A stretch of DNA of 64,000 nt from contig OW052249.1 in assembly GCA_932526585.2 (NCBI GenBank), positions 5,087,001-5,151,000 on the forward strand, in the 5' to 3' direction. The notes under the pieces were generated by a model. The model saw only the letters and a list, made by a program, of their open reading frames with translations, did no database searches and was not told the DNA's origin. Each line of letters begins with the position of its first letter. The stretch's first letter is position 1. The DNA comes from Philonthus cognatus (taxonomy: Eukaryota > Arthropoda > Insecta > Coleoptera > Staphylinidae). Shown here one piece after another: positions 23,336 through 35,179 of the stretch. Both the position numbers and the translations under genes were made by a program.

Positions 23336-23645
23336 CATAATATATAAAATTACGAAAAAACTATTCGTGAATATGCAAACAATGTCTTAATTAATAAGAC
23401 AACTTAAGACGATAAATATCCATTGATACAACTATTTCCCGTGCAAATACACCTCCGGATATTGAATTATACAATGAAATATTTAAAATCTAATTTAAAT
23501 ATTTCATTGTATAATTCAATATCCGGAGGTGTATTTGCACGGGAAGTAGTTGTTTCAATGGATATTTATCGTCTTAAGTTGTCTTATTAATTAAGACATT
23601 GTTTGCATATTCACGAATAGTTTTTTCGTAATTTTATATATTATG
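23336..23645. repeat. 310-bp near-perfect palindrome
   Basis: Arms of about 150 bp meet near 23490. Landmarks: TCCGGATATTGAATTATAC in one arm and its complement in the other, with GACGATAAATATCCATTGA near the outside. Mismatches are few. No target duplication is evident. It lies just upstream of a LINE. It could be another inverted-dimer insertion. Confidence 0.8.
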
Positions 23646-23945
23646 TTTAAAGTGTGCAAACTATAAGAGGCGTAAGCTTATTTTCTCGAATTCAAATAGT
23701 TTTGAATTTGAATTTATCAGGAGTTTTCATTTGAGAAAAACACAACTTTGATACTTTTAGGGCTATTTAAATACCCTATACAATATAAAATTAATTTTAA
23801 AAAGTAACCATAACAGTCACCCATATATCCCAAAAGTGAAACTTTTTGAAAGTCACGTATTGTTGCCACAATATTCCGTGCCGTAAAGCGTGAATATCCC
23901 TATATAAAACAACAACTAGTTTCCTGTAGACAAGATGTTAATTCC

Positions 23946-24480
23946 ATGTCGAATGAAGTCACTGCATTGAAGGCTGAAAATACTCTTCTCAAAAGCGAAT
24001 CATCTGCTTTGAAACAAATAAATTCTCCATGTATCCCCGAAGAAATAACTAAGGAAGTAGAGGACAGACTTCAACGTGCAAATAATGTCATGATTTTTAA
24101 CGTTCCCGAGTCTGACAAGACCAATCATACTGAAGAACAGAACGAAGACATGGCCTATCTTCAACGTGCCTTAGAGAGCAGTACTACCGCCGTTGCTGCT
24201 CTCTCAGATGCTGCCCTGTTTCGAGTTGGCAAACCCGGAGGTAAGCCGAGACCGATTTAGTTGCGATTCGCCGAAAAAATCAAAAGCATTTACTTTTACT
24301 AAACTCTGCAAAAATCTGAAATTGGACGTTATCAGAATAGGCCCTGACCGTACTCCCACGCAACATAAAATGCTGCTGAACGCTCGTGACGAATTAGAAG
24401 ATAGGAAGACTAAAGGTGAAGCCAACTTGACCATAAAGTTTATAAAAGGTACACCGCGAGTAGTTTCCACTACCCAATGA
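23946..24480 (+). pseudogene. LINE ORF1 protein, frameshifted
   Basis: The first block (23946-24260) has a coiled-coil-like start (EVTALKAENTLLKSESSAL) and then NNVMIFNVPES, resembling the RRM-like part of L1/R1-type ORF1 proteins. A frameshift near 24230 leads to the second block, ending at 24480 with PTQHKMLLNARDELEDRK and FIKGTPRVV. No zinc knuckles are visible. It is followed within 10 bp by ORF2. Confidence 0.6.
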
Positions 24481-24486
24481 GACGTA

Positions 24487-25060
24487 TTGCCCACTGGAAA
24501 TTTAACAGCATACTACCAAAACGTTCGTGGCTTAAATACTAAAACTGAATTATTTTACAACAGCGTAAGTGTATGTGATTACGACTTGATACTTCTAACA
24601 GAGACCTGGCTAACTTCTAGTGTAAATGATTGTGAATTATTTAGTAGTGAATATATAGTGCACAGAACCGACCGAGATCCTCTATTATCCGGAAAATCAA
24701 GAGGGGGTGGAGTTTTAATTGCGACTCGTAAAAATATCAAAACTGAACTTATATCTACAGCCAATATGAGTATCCAACTACCACTTATTGATGTATTAAT
24801 TAGTAAATGTAAGCTAAACTCATTTTGATTATGCGTCATACTTGTTTATATCCCACCGAAAACTTCAGCGGAGGACTTGAGACAGTTTTTTGAACTTATA
24901 ATGGATATAAATTTTGAAAATAATAAGATTCTGTTGATTGGTGATTTCAACTGCCCTACATTGTACACCAAGTCGAAGAACTCATCGACACCTACATCAT
25001 GTATTATTAATAACTCTTGCAGTTTTCTTAATCTGCATCAGTTTAATGATATAAAAAATA
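24487..25060 (+). pseudogene. LINE ORF2 endonuclease, one stop
   Basis: AP-endonuclease-type domain: YYQNVRGLNTK, LLTETWLTSS, GGGVLIATR, a stop at 24826-24828, then VYIPPKTS and LLIGDFNCP. It is cut by the palindromic insertion at 25061 within the ILDLIYSN region. The motif resumes at about 25480 (NILDLIYSNIDC). Confidence 0.72.
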
Positions 25061-25451
25061 TAATACTGGATATTTAATTAAAACACTTGGTTTGTTTCAC
25101 TAATTTATATTTTCTCCGACTAGTTTCGACCATTGGTCATCTTCGGGGAGGAATGTACAAGAAATATCTAAACAACTATTTATATACAAATACAGGCTAT
25201 CATAAAATATCGGCAATAAGGGCGGACGCTATCGGAGAGTCCTTATTGCCGATATTTTATGATAGCCTGTATTTGTATATAAATAGTTGTTTAGATATTT
25301 CTTGTACATTCCTCCCCGAAGATGACCAATGGTCGAAACTAGTCGGAGAAAATATAAATTAGTGAAACAAACCAAGTGTTTTAATTAAATATCCAGTATT
25401 ATATTCAAACATGTTTCACCACGGGTTAAGTGAGAAATTAATTAAAGATAT
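25061..25451. mobile_element. Penelope-type inverted-dimer insertion with two hammerhead-like motifs
   Basis: Flanked by perfect 12-bp direct repeats ATATAAAAAATA at 25049-25060 and 25452-25463. The interior is a palindrome of about 340 bp with a short centre near 25215-25235. Each arm carries a hammerhead-like string, on the plus strand at 25312-25348 and mirrored at about 25117-25153. The outer sequence TTTGTTTCAC..ACCAAGTG also occurs beside the motif at 60716-60821. The insertion disrupts the LINE endonuclease. Confidence 0.75.
25312..25348 (+). ncRNA. Hammerhead ribozyme-like motif, decayed
   Basis: Stem I CTCC against GGAG; core CCGAAGA (consensus CUGANGA, so U4 is C); stem II GACC-AAT-GGTC with one extra nucleotide before it; GAAA; stem III ACT/AGT without a loop; cleavage triplet GTC. 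The layout is that of Penelope-type minimal hammerheads. The U4 change makes activity doubtful. Confidence 0.55.
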
Positions 25452-25463
25452 ATATAAAAAATA

Positions 25464-26512
25464 AATGCAATAACATTTTAGATCTAATTTATTCTAATAT
25501 CGATTGCTCTGTTGCCAGGGATTTATAGCCGTTTGTCGTTGAAGATGCATATCATCCTGCGCTAACCATTTCATTAAAGTGTACAATCGATACATATAAA
25601 ATTAATGACGATCTATTTAATTTTAAAAAAGGTAATTATTGCGCTATATATTCGTTTTTATCACAATTCAATTGGTCTATCCTTACACGATTTACTGATG
25701 TAGATTTAGCATTTCAGGAATTTTATAGTATTTTAATGAATTCACTATTGCAATATATTCCTAGATATAAACTGAAAAAACGCGAATAAATACCCTGCAC
25801 GGTATACATCGGAAATTATTAGTCTTATCAAAGAGAAGAATTGTATCAGAAAAAGAATGAAATTTAAGTCCCCACCCCTAAGTCTTCAATTTAGAAGAAT
25901 ACGCTCTTTAATTAAAAGCAAAATTAAACTTTCATATATGAAATATATATCTACACTTGAAAATCAGCTTACAACTAACCCGAAACAATTCTGGGCTTTT
26001 GTTAACTCTAAAAAATCAACCAAATCAAGAATTTCTACAACTTTGCTTAATGATAATATTCTTCTTGATGGTCCCTGTGCTATTGCAAATAGTTTCCGTA
26101 ATTATTTTGCATCAGTACATAGGCCCCCTTCTAATATTAATACTGACACTAAACACAGTCTTGTTCCTAATTTCCAATTGAACACTGCATCAGTAGAACT
26201 TGTCTATAAATTTCTCAGAAAGCTTCCGAACAATTACTCATCAGGTAACGATAAATTGCCAGCCTTTCTTTTAAAGGATTGTGCTGCTGTACTATGCGAA
26301 CCACTAACCACCTTATTCAACTTATCGATAAAATCTTCTGTATTTCCTAGCTGCTTAAAAATTGCATCAATCTGCCCTGTTCCGAAAACTTCAAGCAAAC
26401 AACAATCAATTGACAACTTTCGACCAATTGCAACATTGCCACATATTGCAAAAATATTTGAACGTATACTTTTTGATCAAATATATGTGCATGTAAAACC
26501 ATACCTATCAAA
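25464..26512 (+). pseudogene. LINE ORF2: end of endonuclease, linker and start of RT
   Basis: NILDLIYSNIDCS and DAYHPALTISL (end of endonuclease) with several stops up to 25860. It then reads openly in one frame from 25857: linker, SGNDKLPAFLLKDC, CPVPKTSSKQQSIDNFRPIATL and KIFERILFDQI. The frame runs into the hAT-like element at 26513, inside the conserved spacing before QHGF. Confidence 0.75.
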
Positions 26513-28045
26513 CAGAGCTGGGCAGGATTCGAATCATTCAGGATTCGATTCTTGGATTCGAATCCTTTTAGAGGATTCAAAAGAGGTATTCGAATACTTT
26601 AGTGAAAACGGATTCGTGATCCGGATTCGTTACATTTTTTTAAAAGGATTCGTATTCGAATCCAGACGTAGATGATTCGAATCCTTACAATAGGATTCGA
26701 ATCCTTATAAAAGGATTCGAATCCTTATAAAAGGATTCGAATCCTCATACACGGATTCAAATCCTCCCAAATAATTCGAATCATCGCTATTAAGGCTGGG
26801 ATTCGAATTCGATTAATTCAAATGGTTAAATATTCTAATATGAATATTTAAATCACTAAATTATTCATATTTGAATATAAATATTTACATTTTCGAATAA
26901 TTCAAATATTTGTAAATGCATATTTGGTTATTTAATCATATAAAATTTCCAACCTTAATAGTATATTTTAACCTTCACTTGAAATCAGTGTTTTATACGC
27001 GTGGCGCATGAAGTAAAATTTCGAGTTTAGAGAAGCCCCGTAAAAATTTGTCGAGGGTCGCTGCGCGACCCTCGACAAATTTTCTACGCGGGGCTTTTCT
27101 AAACTCGAAATTTTACTTCATGCTTAGTCTGGGAGTGGACAACACTCGTTCTTAGAAGTATCAAATTGAGTGATCACTCAAGATTACTAAGTTTATTACC
27201 ATTTTACAAAGGCTACAGCTCGAAGGACCAATCATGGTCTTCGGAGACCGAAGGACTACAGGGAATCGAAGTTTTTTACAAGAAAACAACGAATATCTGA
27301 AGGTTTACAGCATGGATAGGAAAGAAAACATCTAATTTTGGAAAAATATCGAAGTTAGGTTGGTTTTCAGTGCATTTTTAACATCACTTTAAATCAATGT
27401 TTTATACGCGTGGCGCATGAAGTAAAATTTCGAGTTTAGAAAAGCCCCGCGAAAATTTGTCTCGGGTCGCTGCGCGACCCTCGACAAATTTTCTACGCGG
27501 GGCTTTTCTAAACTCGAAATTTTACTTCATGCTTAGTCTGGGAGTGGACAACACTCGTTTGAACTTTAAATTTAACTGTTTTATAAAATCTACGTATGTA
27601 ATATAATAAATCATTCATTGAAATCATAGAAAAAGATGCAAAATTTTACCTAAAAAGAACTTTTAGAGTTAACTTTATAATTTGCTCGGCTCTTAATAGG
27701 TGAATATTCTATTCCTAAGAAAAACCATATTTATTTAATATTAAAGTTGTATTTAATATAATAACAAATTGTGAATAAATCGACAATAATCTAGAAATAT
27801 CGAAAATCTCGACATGTAGATAATCTTGACGGTCCACTCCCAGACTAAGCATGAAGTAAAATTTCGAGTTTAGAAAAGCCTCGCGTAGAAAATTTGTCGA
27901 GGGTCGCGCAGCGACCCGAGACAAATTTTTACGGGGCTTTTCTAAACTCGAAATTTTACTTCATGCGCCACGCGTATAAAACACTGATTTATAGTGAAGT
28001 TAAGAACGCACTGAAAACCAACCCAATTTCGATATTTTTTCAAAA

Positions 28046-29662
28046 TTGGATGTTTTCTTTCCTATCCATGCTAATAATCTCGAGGAAAACTTAGAAAAGC
28101 CAAAGAACGACCCAATAAACTACCTACTAAATGTAACGTCCATTCCAACAGATGCGTTTATTTTTAATGAGGTCACCCAAAATACTGTAAGAACTGCAAT
28201 AAAGCAACTTCACAATTCAGCCTACAGAGATATGTACGGGATAAATGTTAGTCTCCTAAAAAGTATAAAAGAGGCAATCATTTATCCCCTAACAAATTTA
28301 ATAAATTTATGCATACAATCAGGTACCTTTCCGCATTGCTTAAAGCGAGCATGCATCATACCAATTCACAAAAAAGGCGATCTTAACGATCCAAACAACT
28401 ATAGACCTATCTCGCTTTTACCGATACTCTCCAAAGTCCTAGAAAGGATACTGTTCGAGCAAATAACACATTACTTTGAAGAACACAATATCTTTTCAAA
28501 TAATCAATATGGCTTCCGCAGAGGAAGATCTACGAGGGATGCAGTCGCTACCTTTGTAAATGAAATACACAAAGGTTTTGAACATAGTATGTATTCAATA
28601 GCCACACTTATAGACCTAACAAAGGCTTTTGACTGTGTCTCTCATGAGCTCCTCTTGCGGAAGCTATATTTCTACAACTTTGATCCAAAGTCTTGTAGAT
28701 TACTATGCAGCTATCTAATCGATAGAGGGCACTATGTGAAGACAAGTAACAAATTATCAGATGAACTGTCTACTAAACACGGTGTTCCCCAAGGATCTAT
28801 TTTGGGGCCACTCCTGTTTCTTATTTATGTAAATGATCTTCCTAACATCAGCAATGAGGGGTCAATGGTGTTGTATGCTGATGACACAACACTAAAAAAC
28901 TCAAATAGAAACAAAGAGATGGCCTTAGATAATAATAAGGCTTATGTAGATCAGGCCAAGGAATGGTTTATGTCAAACAAGCTAACTATAAATATAGATA
29001 AAACGACAAGCATAGTGTTCTCTTTGCGTGCAGATACGGAGCTCAGTACAGTAAAATTTCTAGGTACATATCTCGACTCTAAACTAAATTGGCATAACCA
29101 ACAAGAGTATCTGGTTAAAAAACTATGTGTTAACATATACAGAATCCGACACATCAGTAAAGTAGTACCAAAAGTTGCACTCAAAATGGCTTATTATGCT
29201 TTAATTGAAAGCCATATTACATACAGTATTCTACTTTGGGGACACTCAGCAATCATGTCAAGAGTGTTTGGCCTCCAAAGAAAGGCAGTTAGGATCTTAG
29301 ATGAAATACCATATAGGAGTGACTGTAAATCAACTTTTTCTAAATTAGATATTCTCACTGTCCCAAGCTTATACATGCGGGAATGTCTGTTGTACGTTCA
29401 TAAAAATATAAGCCAATACAATAGAAGAGCAGAACACCACGACCACAATACACGCTCAGGTCATCTATTACACTCTGAACGCTTCAGACTTAATAAATCG
29501 CAAAATGGGATCAGTTTCCTTGGGCCAAAACTCTACAATGCACTGCCCGCTCATATCAAAGAATTAGATATACATACATTTAAAAAGACCGTTCAAGCCT
29601 ACATGAGCAGACATACTTTTTACAGCATTGATGAATTCTTACAAAACAAACACAATTTTTGA
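28046..29662 (+). CDS. Reverse transcriptase of a 5'-truncated LINE, intact frame
   Basis: 538 residues. LINE-derived sequence starts at about residue 9; the first codons, including the ATG, come from the repeat linker (compare 51995-52022). Linker and RT: PIHKKGDLNDPNNYRPISLL, QYGFRRGRST at 154-163, LIDLTKAFD at 188-196, VPQGS at 247-251, YADD at 277-280. The thumb and C-terminal region follow, with SRVFGLQRKAVRIL and LGPKLYNALP. The endonuclease is absent because of truncation. There are no stops or frameshifts, so the insertion looks young. Probably CR1/Jockey group; the clade is not resolvable by eye. Confidence 0.82.
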   Translation: MDVFFPIHANNLEENLEKPKNDPINYLLNVTSIPTDAFIFNEVTQNTVRTAIKQLHNSAYRDMYGINVSLLKSIKEAIIYPLTNLINLCIQSGTFPHCLKRACIIPIHKKGDLNDPNNYRPISLLPILSKVLERILFEQITHYFEEHNIFSNNQYGFRRGRSTRDAVATFVNEIHKGFEHSMYSIATLIDLTKAFDCVSHELLLRKLYFYNFDPKSCRLLCSYLIDRGHYVKTSNKLSDELSTKHGVPQGSILGPLLFLIYVNDLPNISNEGSMVLYADDTTLKNSNRNKEMALDNNKAYVDQAKEWFMSNKLTINIDKTTSIVFSLRADTELSTVKFLGTYLDSKLNWHNQQEYLVKKLCVNIYRIRHISKVVPKVALKMAYYALIESHITYSILLWGHSAIMSRVFGLQRKAVRILDEIPYRSDCKSTFSKLDILTVPSLYMRECLLYVHKNISQYNRRAEHHDHNTRSGHLLHSERFRLNKSQNGISFLGPKLYNALPAHIKELDIHTFKKTVQAYMSRHTFYSIDEFLQNKHNF

Positions 29663-30034
29663 TGTACTGCCAAACAGTCAAGTTGGTGTGTGGTATATAT
29701 ATATATATATTTTTTATAACATGATTTTATTTTTAATTATCTATTTTAATGTGTAATCCATATGTAATATGTGATATATGTATGTATATATGGTATAACA
29801 TGACTTTATTTCTAATTATTTATTTTAATGTGTATATCGGGTAATCCAACTTGGTAGGTGATATTTTTATTTTTGTATTGTTCAAATTTTATAAATACGA
29901 CCTTCTATTTTTTTAATTATTTTAATGTGCATATATATACATGTGCTTTAAATTTTCCACCCTCCTGACTTATGTAAAACTTTTGTTAATAACATGAATA
30001 AATTTATTATGTTTATTATTATTATTATTATTAT
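28071..30034 (+). mobile_element. 5'-truncated LINE with (ATT)n tail
   Basis: Inserted into the linker of the hAT-like element. The uninterrupted linker at 52010-52050 reads CCATGCTGTAAACCTT, here split after CCATGCT and resuming at TAAACCTT. The 3' UTR is about 370 bp and ends in an ATT-repeat tail at about 30010-30034. No long target duplication is visible. Confidence 0.82.
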
Positions 30035-30688
30035 AAACCTTCAGTTATTCGTTGTTTTCTTGTAAAAAAACTTTGATTCCCTGTAGTCCTTCGGTCCCCG
30101 AAGACCATGATTGGTCCTTCGAGCTGCATCCTTTGTAAAATGGTAATAAGCTTAGTAATCTAGAGTGATCACTCAATTTGAAACTTCTAAGAACGAGTGT
30201 TGTCCACTCCCAGACTAAGCATGAAGTAAAATTTCGAGTTTAAAAAATCCCCGCATAGAAAATTTGTCGAGGGTCGCGCAGCGACCCGAGACAAATTTTC
30301 ACGGGGCTTTTCTAAACTCGAAATTTTACTTCATGCGCCACGCGTATAAAACACTGATTTAGAATGAAGTTCAATAATACATATATCATAATTAATTAAA
30401 ATCATTATTTAATCAGATATTTAGTCGGTAAATGAACATTTTTCTTAATAGAAACTGATGGAATAAAATGTTACTGGTTACGCGTTGCTGGTTCCATGAT
30501 AGATTCAAATTTATTTTTAACGGATTTGTATCCGTGATTCAAAAATGAGGATTCGAATCTTTGATTCGAATCATATTTTTCACTTACGAATCCTTTATTC
30601 GAGTATTCGTGGTTCGAATCGTATTAGGTGATTCGGATTCGTGATTCGAATCCTGTTTTTGAGGATTCATCCCAGCTCTGCTATCAAA

Positions 30689-31439
30689 TATGCAACATGG
30701 ATTTATGCCGTGCCGTTCCACAGTAACTAATCTTTGTCTCATCACCCACGACATTGCTGAAGTTTTGGACTCCAAGGGGCAACTTGACGTAATTTATACA
30801 GATCTGTCAAAGGCGTTTGACTTAATTCCCCATAACATCCTTCTATCGAAACTTCAAAGATTTGGCTTCTGTGATTCCTCAATGCGATTAATTCACTCTT
30901 ACCTTAATGAACGTAGTGCTTATATTTCCTTTAATACTTTTCAGTCGTTACCCTATTCTCCAACCTCTGGTGTTCCACAGGGTTCTATATTAGGACCCTT
31001 GCTATTTAATGTATTCATTAATGATCTGTCGGAAATATTAACATGTAGTCATCTGCTGTATGCAGATGACCTCAAGCTTTATTCCACTATCACAAACATA
31101 CATGACAGCCTACAACTGCAAGATGAATTGAATTTAGTTGCCCTCTGGTGTGAAAATAATGGACTCAAACTAAATATAAACAAATGTAAATATTTAACGT
31201 TCACTAGATTATCCAACCCTGTCAAATTTAATTATTCAATTAACAATTGTTACTTAGAAAATGTTACTCTCATTAAGGTTCTTGGAGTTTATTTCGACTC
31301 CAATCTTCATTTTAATCATCATGTTGAGTCAGTGGTAAAAAATTCGTTTAAAGCACTAGGTTTTATCTATCGCAGTACATCAGACTTCAGTAATATTAAT
31401 GTATTAAAAAAAACTATTTTATTCATATGTGCGTTCTAA
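30689..31439 (+). pseudogene. LINE ORF2 reverse transcriptase, second part
   Basis: Continues the RT begun at 25464: QHGFMPCRSTVTNL, YTDLSKAFDLIPH (motif A), SGVPQGSILGPLL (motif B), LLYADDLKLY (motif C) and LIKVLGVYFDSNLHFNHHV. It stops at 31439. Decayed C-terminal sequence (IESVQRKFLKML) can be read in other frames to about 31560. Catalytic residues are kept but the gene is split and frameshifted. Confidence 0.78.
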
Positions 31440-31570
31440 GCTCGAATTTGCTGCTTTAGTGTGGTATCCACAATCACAAAATCAAATTAAAATGATAGAA
31501 AGTGTACAGCGAAAATTCCTAAAAATGCTATCTTATAAGCGTAATGGTCTATACCCGGTTAGAGGATTTG

Positions 31571-32062
31571 ATGTATCATTGTTATGATGTGATGATGTTT
31601 TTAAGTGGGCACTGAAATATTGACATTTTTTAAATACCTATTGTCAAAATTGACAGATGCCAATTTTTATAATTCTAGAGGGATCTATAAGTAACAATTC
31701 AAGATGCCGCTCGTCTGTCTATCTTGTCCCTACTAGAAGTTATAGGCATTTTTCAAAACGTCTATTTGAGGTCAATATTTGACAAATAAATTTTCAACTC
31801 AAATACTGTAAGAGTTAAGTGGACATAAATTCATATGAGAGGGTAGACAATTGAACGGGGAATCTAAAAAAAAATTAATATATAGGATGTTCCATTTAAA
31901 ATAACAAAGTTGGTAGCCATTTCCGGTACAACCGGAAGTGATAGAAAGTCGAAATATTTTCCATGAGGTAATCGCATTCAACCGTGCAATATAGAATTTT
32001 TTCAAATTTTTCCTCTGTCAGGAACCCCGAAAACTTTTAATGGGCGTTATTCGTGGCCCACC
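31571..32062. other. No gene seen
   Basis: Degenerate end of the LINE, then AT-rich DNA. The strings TAGGATGTTCCATTT near 31882 and CGTGGCCCACCCTATA near 32052 may be ends of an old TIR element, but I cannot pair them convincingly. Confidence 0.4.
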
Positions 32063-32070
32063 CTATATAC

Positions 32071-34994
32071 CAGAGCTGGGCAGGATTCGAATCATTCAGT
32101 ATTCGAATCCTGGATTTGAATCCTTTTAGAGGATTCAAAAGAGGTATTCGAATACTTTAGTTCAACTGGATTCGTGATCCGAATTCGTTACATTTTTTTT
32201 AAGAGGATTCGTATTCGAATCCAAATGTGGGTGATTCGAATCCTTATGAAAGGATTCGAATATTTATAAAAGGATTCGAATATTTATAAAAGGATTTGAA
32301 TATTTATAACAGGATTCGAATACATACAAAAGGATTTGAATCGTCAAAAACAATTCGAATAAATTGCGAGGATTAACATAAAAAAGGTCTTTTGTGTGTT
32401 TTTAAATTTCTCGTTAAATCGCTGTTCTATACGCGTGGCGCATGAAGTAAAATTTCGGGTTTAGAAAAGCCCAGAAAATTTGTCTCGGGTCGCTGCGCGA
32501 CCCTCGACAAATTTTCACGGGGCTTTTCTAAACCCGAAATTTTACTTCATGCTTAGTCTGGGAGTGGAAAACACTTGGTAAAGGTAAATCTTTAAATTCT
32601 ATTAATTGTCCACGTAACGTATTTAATGAATTTTATCCCTGAAACAACGATATCATGATTTCTCGGTGAAATATCGGTAAACCGGTTTAGATAAATTCAT
32701 TTATTGAATCACGGCTAATTTACAATTCTTAATAAATATATGTATATTTATTAAGAATTGTAAATTACCCTGTATAAAAAATGTACGAATCAAACTAAAG
32801 CGTATTTCGTTATTAATCAATAAGTTAAAAAAAATTATTAAGCGTTCATTTTAAAGCTTAAACGAATGTTTTCCACTCCCAGAAAAAGCATGAAGTAAAA
32901 TTTCGAGTTTAGGAAAGCCTGAATGTCCAAATCCAAACTCAGGCTTTTCTAAACTGAAAATTTTACTTCATGCACCACGCGAACAAAACGCTGATTCAGT
33001 GGAAAGTTTTAAATTTAGATGCTTGCGATTTATGGCGCCCAACTAGGGGCCACAAAAACCTCAAATGGAAGCGTTTTAAGTATTTTTAAACGAATGCTCT
33101 CCACTCTGAGTTTAAGCATAAAGTGAAGTTTTGAGTTTAGAAAAGCCTGAGCGTTTTGATTTACACCCGTAGCGTCCAAACTTAATCTTTTCTAAATTTG
33201 AAATTTTACTTCATGTGCCACGCGTACGAAACACTAATCAGTGTGAAGTTTTTAACTTTTACTTTCACAATTTATGGCGCCCAACAAGGGCCCAGCGTTA
33301 GCATGGCCCCAGGTTGGGCGCCCAAAAACTTAAAATCTATGCAAGTATTGGACAATTTCTAGATAATTAAGAACACACACCGTTTTACTGTTTCGTATAG
33401 CATAATCTGAGATATGTAATTTGTTTTCCAACGCAACGTTTTGAAGGAGTTTTTATTTCTCTATTATAAAATTCTTCAAGTTTTGATTAAAAGGCAGTTG
33501 GCAAGTCCATTTTTAGTGCCTCTTCATTATGATTATTTGTTCAGTTTACACTGCCATGGCTGGATACACTGCCATGGTTGCTTTCATAATCTAATGAAAT
33601 TTTCCTGTGACGAAATTTTTTTAACTAACTTTGATTTTTGATTTTCAATTGTCATAGCACCGTTATCGAGAGGACTGCAACAGTGTTTTTGCCAATTTGG
33701 TTTTTTTTCAATTGGAACTTATACAGCGTGCAGTGATTAATCTGTATTTTTATTTTGAACATTTTTACTTATTTCAACTGAAAAATTGTCATCATTTATC
33801 TGCCTGTGTGGCAAAACAAGTGTTGCAGTGTCAACTAATAAACAGTGACATCTTAACCAAGTGTGTTATTTACTAAAAGTGTTGAAAAATTGTTGTTGTT
33901 ACGCAAAAATCGTGGTCACTAAACTTTAAACTCTCTATACATATAAAATGTTTTTATGTTATAATGCTTAGATTATTAACAAACTCTATCATCTCTATCA
34001 ACGCGCACAATAAAAACGACATTAAATATTACTAATTACTGATAATATATTTTTTCAGTAATGCGCAAAATCAAGTTATTCCATGATTTTTAAAAATTAT
34101 ATGTTTTTAAGAATCTTTCAACAAACTGTTATTGTTCTCTAAGAAAGAAGATAGTTACGAAAAAACTTAAAGATAGAAAACTGTCCAAAATTTTCTTATC
34201 TAAAACTTTTGTTTGAACGATTTTTTTGTATTCCCATTAGTTATTAAGTTATTCGCAACTTTTGCGAGATACAAAATAGCGTAAATTCTCGACTTTCCTT
34301 AATTTTGACAAAAAACGTTATAACTCAAATACTATTTGAGCTACAGAAAAGTATAATACATGCATTTAGGCTATTGTGGCGAGATCTACAAGATGGGCGT
34401 ATTTGTTTTTATACAGGGTGATCCATAAAGTATCTAAAAGAAAAAGTCGATTGTTTACCAAAAGTTATTGATATTATATACAAGACTGTTTTACACTCCC
34501 AGACTAAGCATGAAGTAAAATTTCGAGTTTAGAAAAGCCCCGTGAAAATTTGTCGAGGGTCGCGCAGCGACCCGAGACAAACTTTTGGGCTTTTCTAAAC
34601 TCGAAATTTTACTTCATGCGCCACGCGTACAAAACACTGATTTGAAGTGAAGTTCAGAAACACATAACAACATCTTTAATCAGAGTAACAGGGAATCAGA
34701 TGTTTAGTCTGTTATCAACGATGTTTAGTAATAATAATAAATAATTAGGTTTTAAATATTTTTGTTAAAACAACTAGTAACGATATTTATATATAAATGG
34801 TTAAAAAAAATAATAAAATAAATTTATTCTTAAAGGATTTGTATTCGTGATTCGAAAAAACAGGATTTGAATCTTTGATTCGAATCATATTTATCTCTTA
34901 CGAATCCTTTATTCGAGTATTCGTGATTCGATTCATATTAGGTGATTCGGATTCGTGATTCGAATCCTTTTTACGAGGATTCGTCCCAGCTCTG
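32071..34994 (+). mobile_element. hAT-like non-autonomous composite element, copy 4
   Basis: CAGAGCTGGG at 32071 and CCCAGCTCTG ending at 34994. Flanking octamers are CTATATAC (32063-32070) and ATATATAC (34995-35002), 7 of 8 matching. Hairpin modules lie near 32430-32575, 32870-33000, 33095-33230 and 34490-34640. It is the uninterrupted mirror-image partner of copy 1 (256-4729). Around 33800-33910 it carries a relic resembling the Penelope 3' end (GTTGCAGTGTCAACTAATAA), with the hammerhead core lost. Confidence 0.85.
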
Positions 34995-35024
34995 ATATAT
35001 ACCTAGACAATATTTTTTTCTGTA

Positions 35025-35175
35025 CATTCCTTTGTAAATGGTCTAACAAATCGAAACTAGTCGGAGTAAAGTTTTAATTTGTGCAACAATAACAAGTGTT
35101 TTGTTAATTTAAATAACTTTACATATTCTAATATGTTTCACCAAGTGCCAGATGAGAAATTAATTCAAGAAATTG
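35025..35175 (+). repeat. Penelope-type terminal relic
   Basis: Contains CGAAACTAGTCGGAGTAAA and AACAAGTGTTTTGTTAATT, followed by ATATGTTTCACCAAGTGCCAG. These match the pieces in and after the insertion at 25061-25451. The upstream half of the hammerhead is degraded. Confidence 0.5.
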
Positions 35176-35179
35176 TCAC

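Larger units (their letters stand above)
26513..30680 (+). mobile_element. hAT-like non-autonomous composite element, copy 3
   Basis: CAGAGCTGGG/CCCAGCTCTG ends with the perfect 8-bp duplication CTATCAAA (26505-26512, 30681-30688). It is inserted in a LINE RT gene. Inside, modules at about 27000-27145 and 27410-27555 point one way (spacing 409 bp) and those at about 27835-27990 and 30200-30350 the other way. The interior is thus an inverted repeat, interrupted by a LINE at about 28071-30034. GGATTCGAATCC arrays lie near both ends. Confidence 0.9.
23870..31570 (+). mobile_element. Jockey-group LINE split by later insertions
   Basis: One LINE read as ORF1 (23946-24480), endonuclease (24487-25060), linker and RT (25464-26512) and the rest of RT (30681-31439). 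A palindromic insertion (25061-25451) and a hAT-like element (26513-30680) split it. The reading frame rejoins across the hAT-like element once one copy of the 8-bp duplication CTATCAAA is removed. The outer ends are approximate and I see no clear 3' tail. Confidence 0.78.

Noticed and set aside
24204..24494. Minus-strand frame opposite LINE ORF1
   Set aside because: It is antisense to a recognisable ORF1/ORF2 junction and has no motif of its own.
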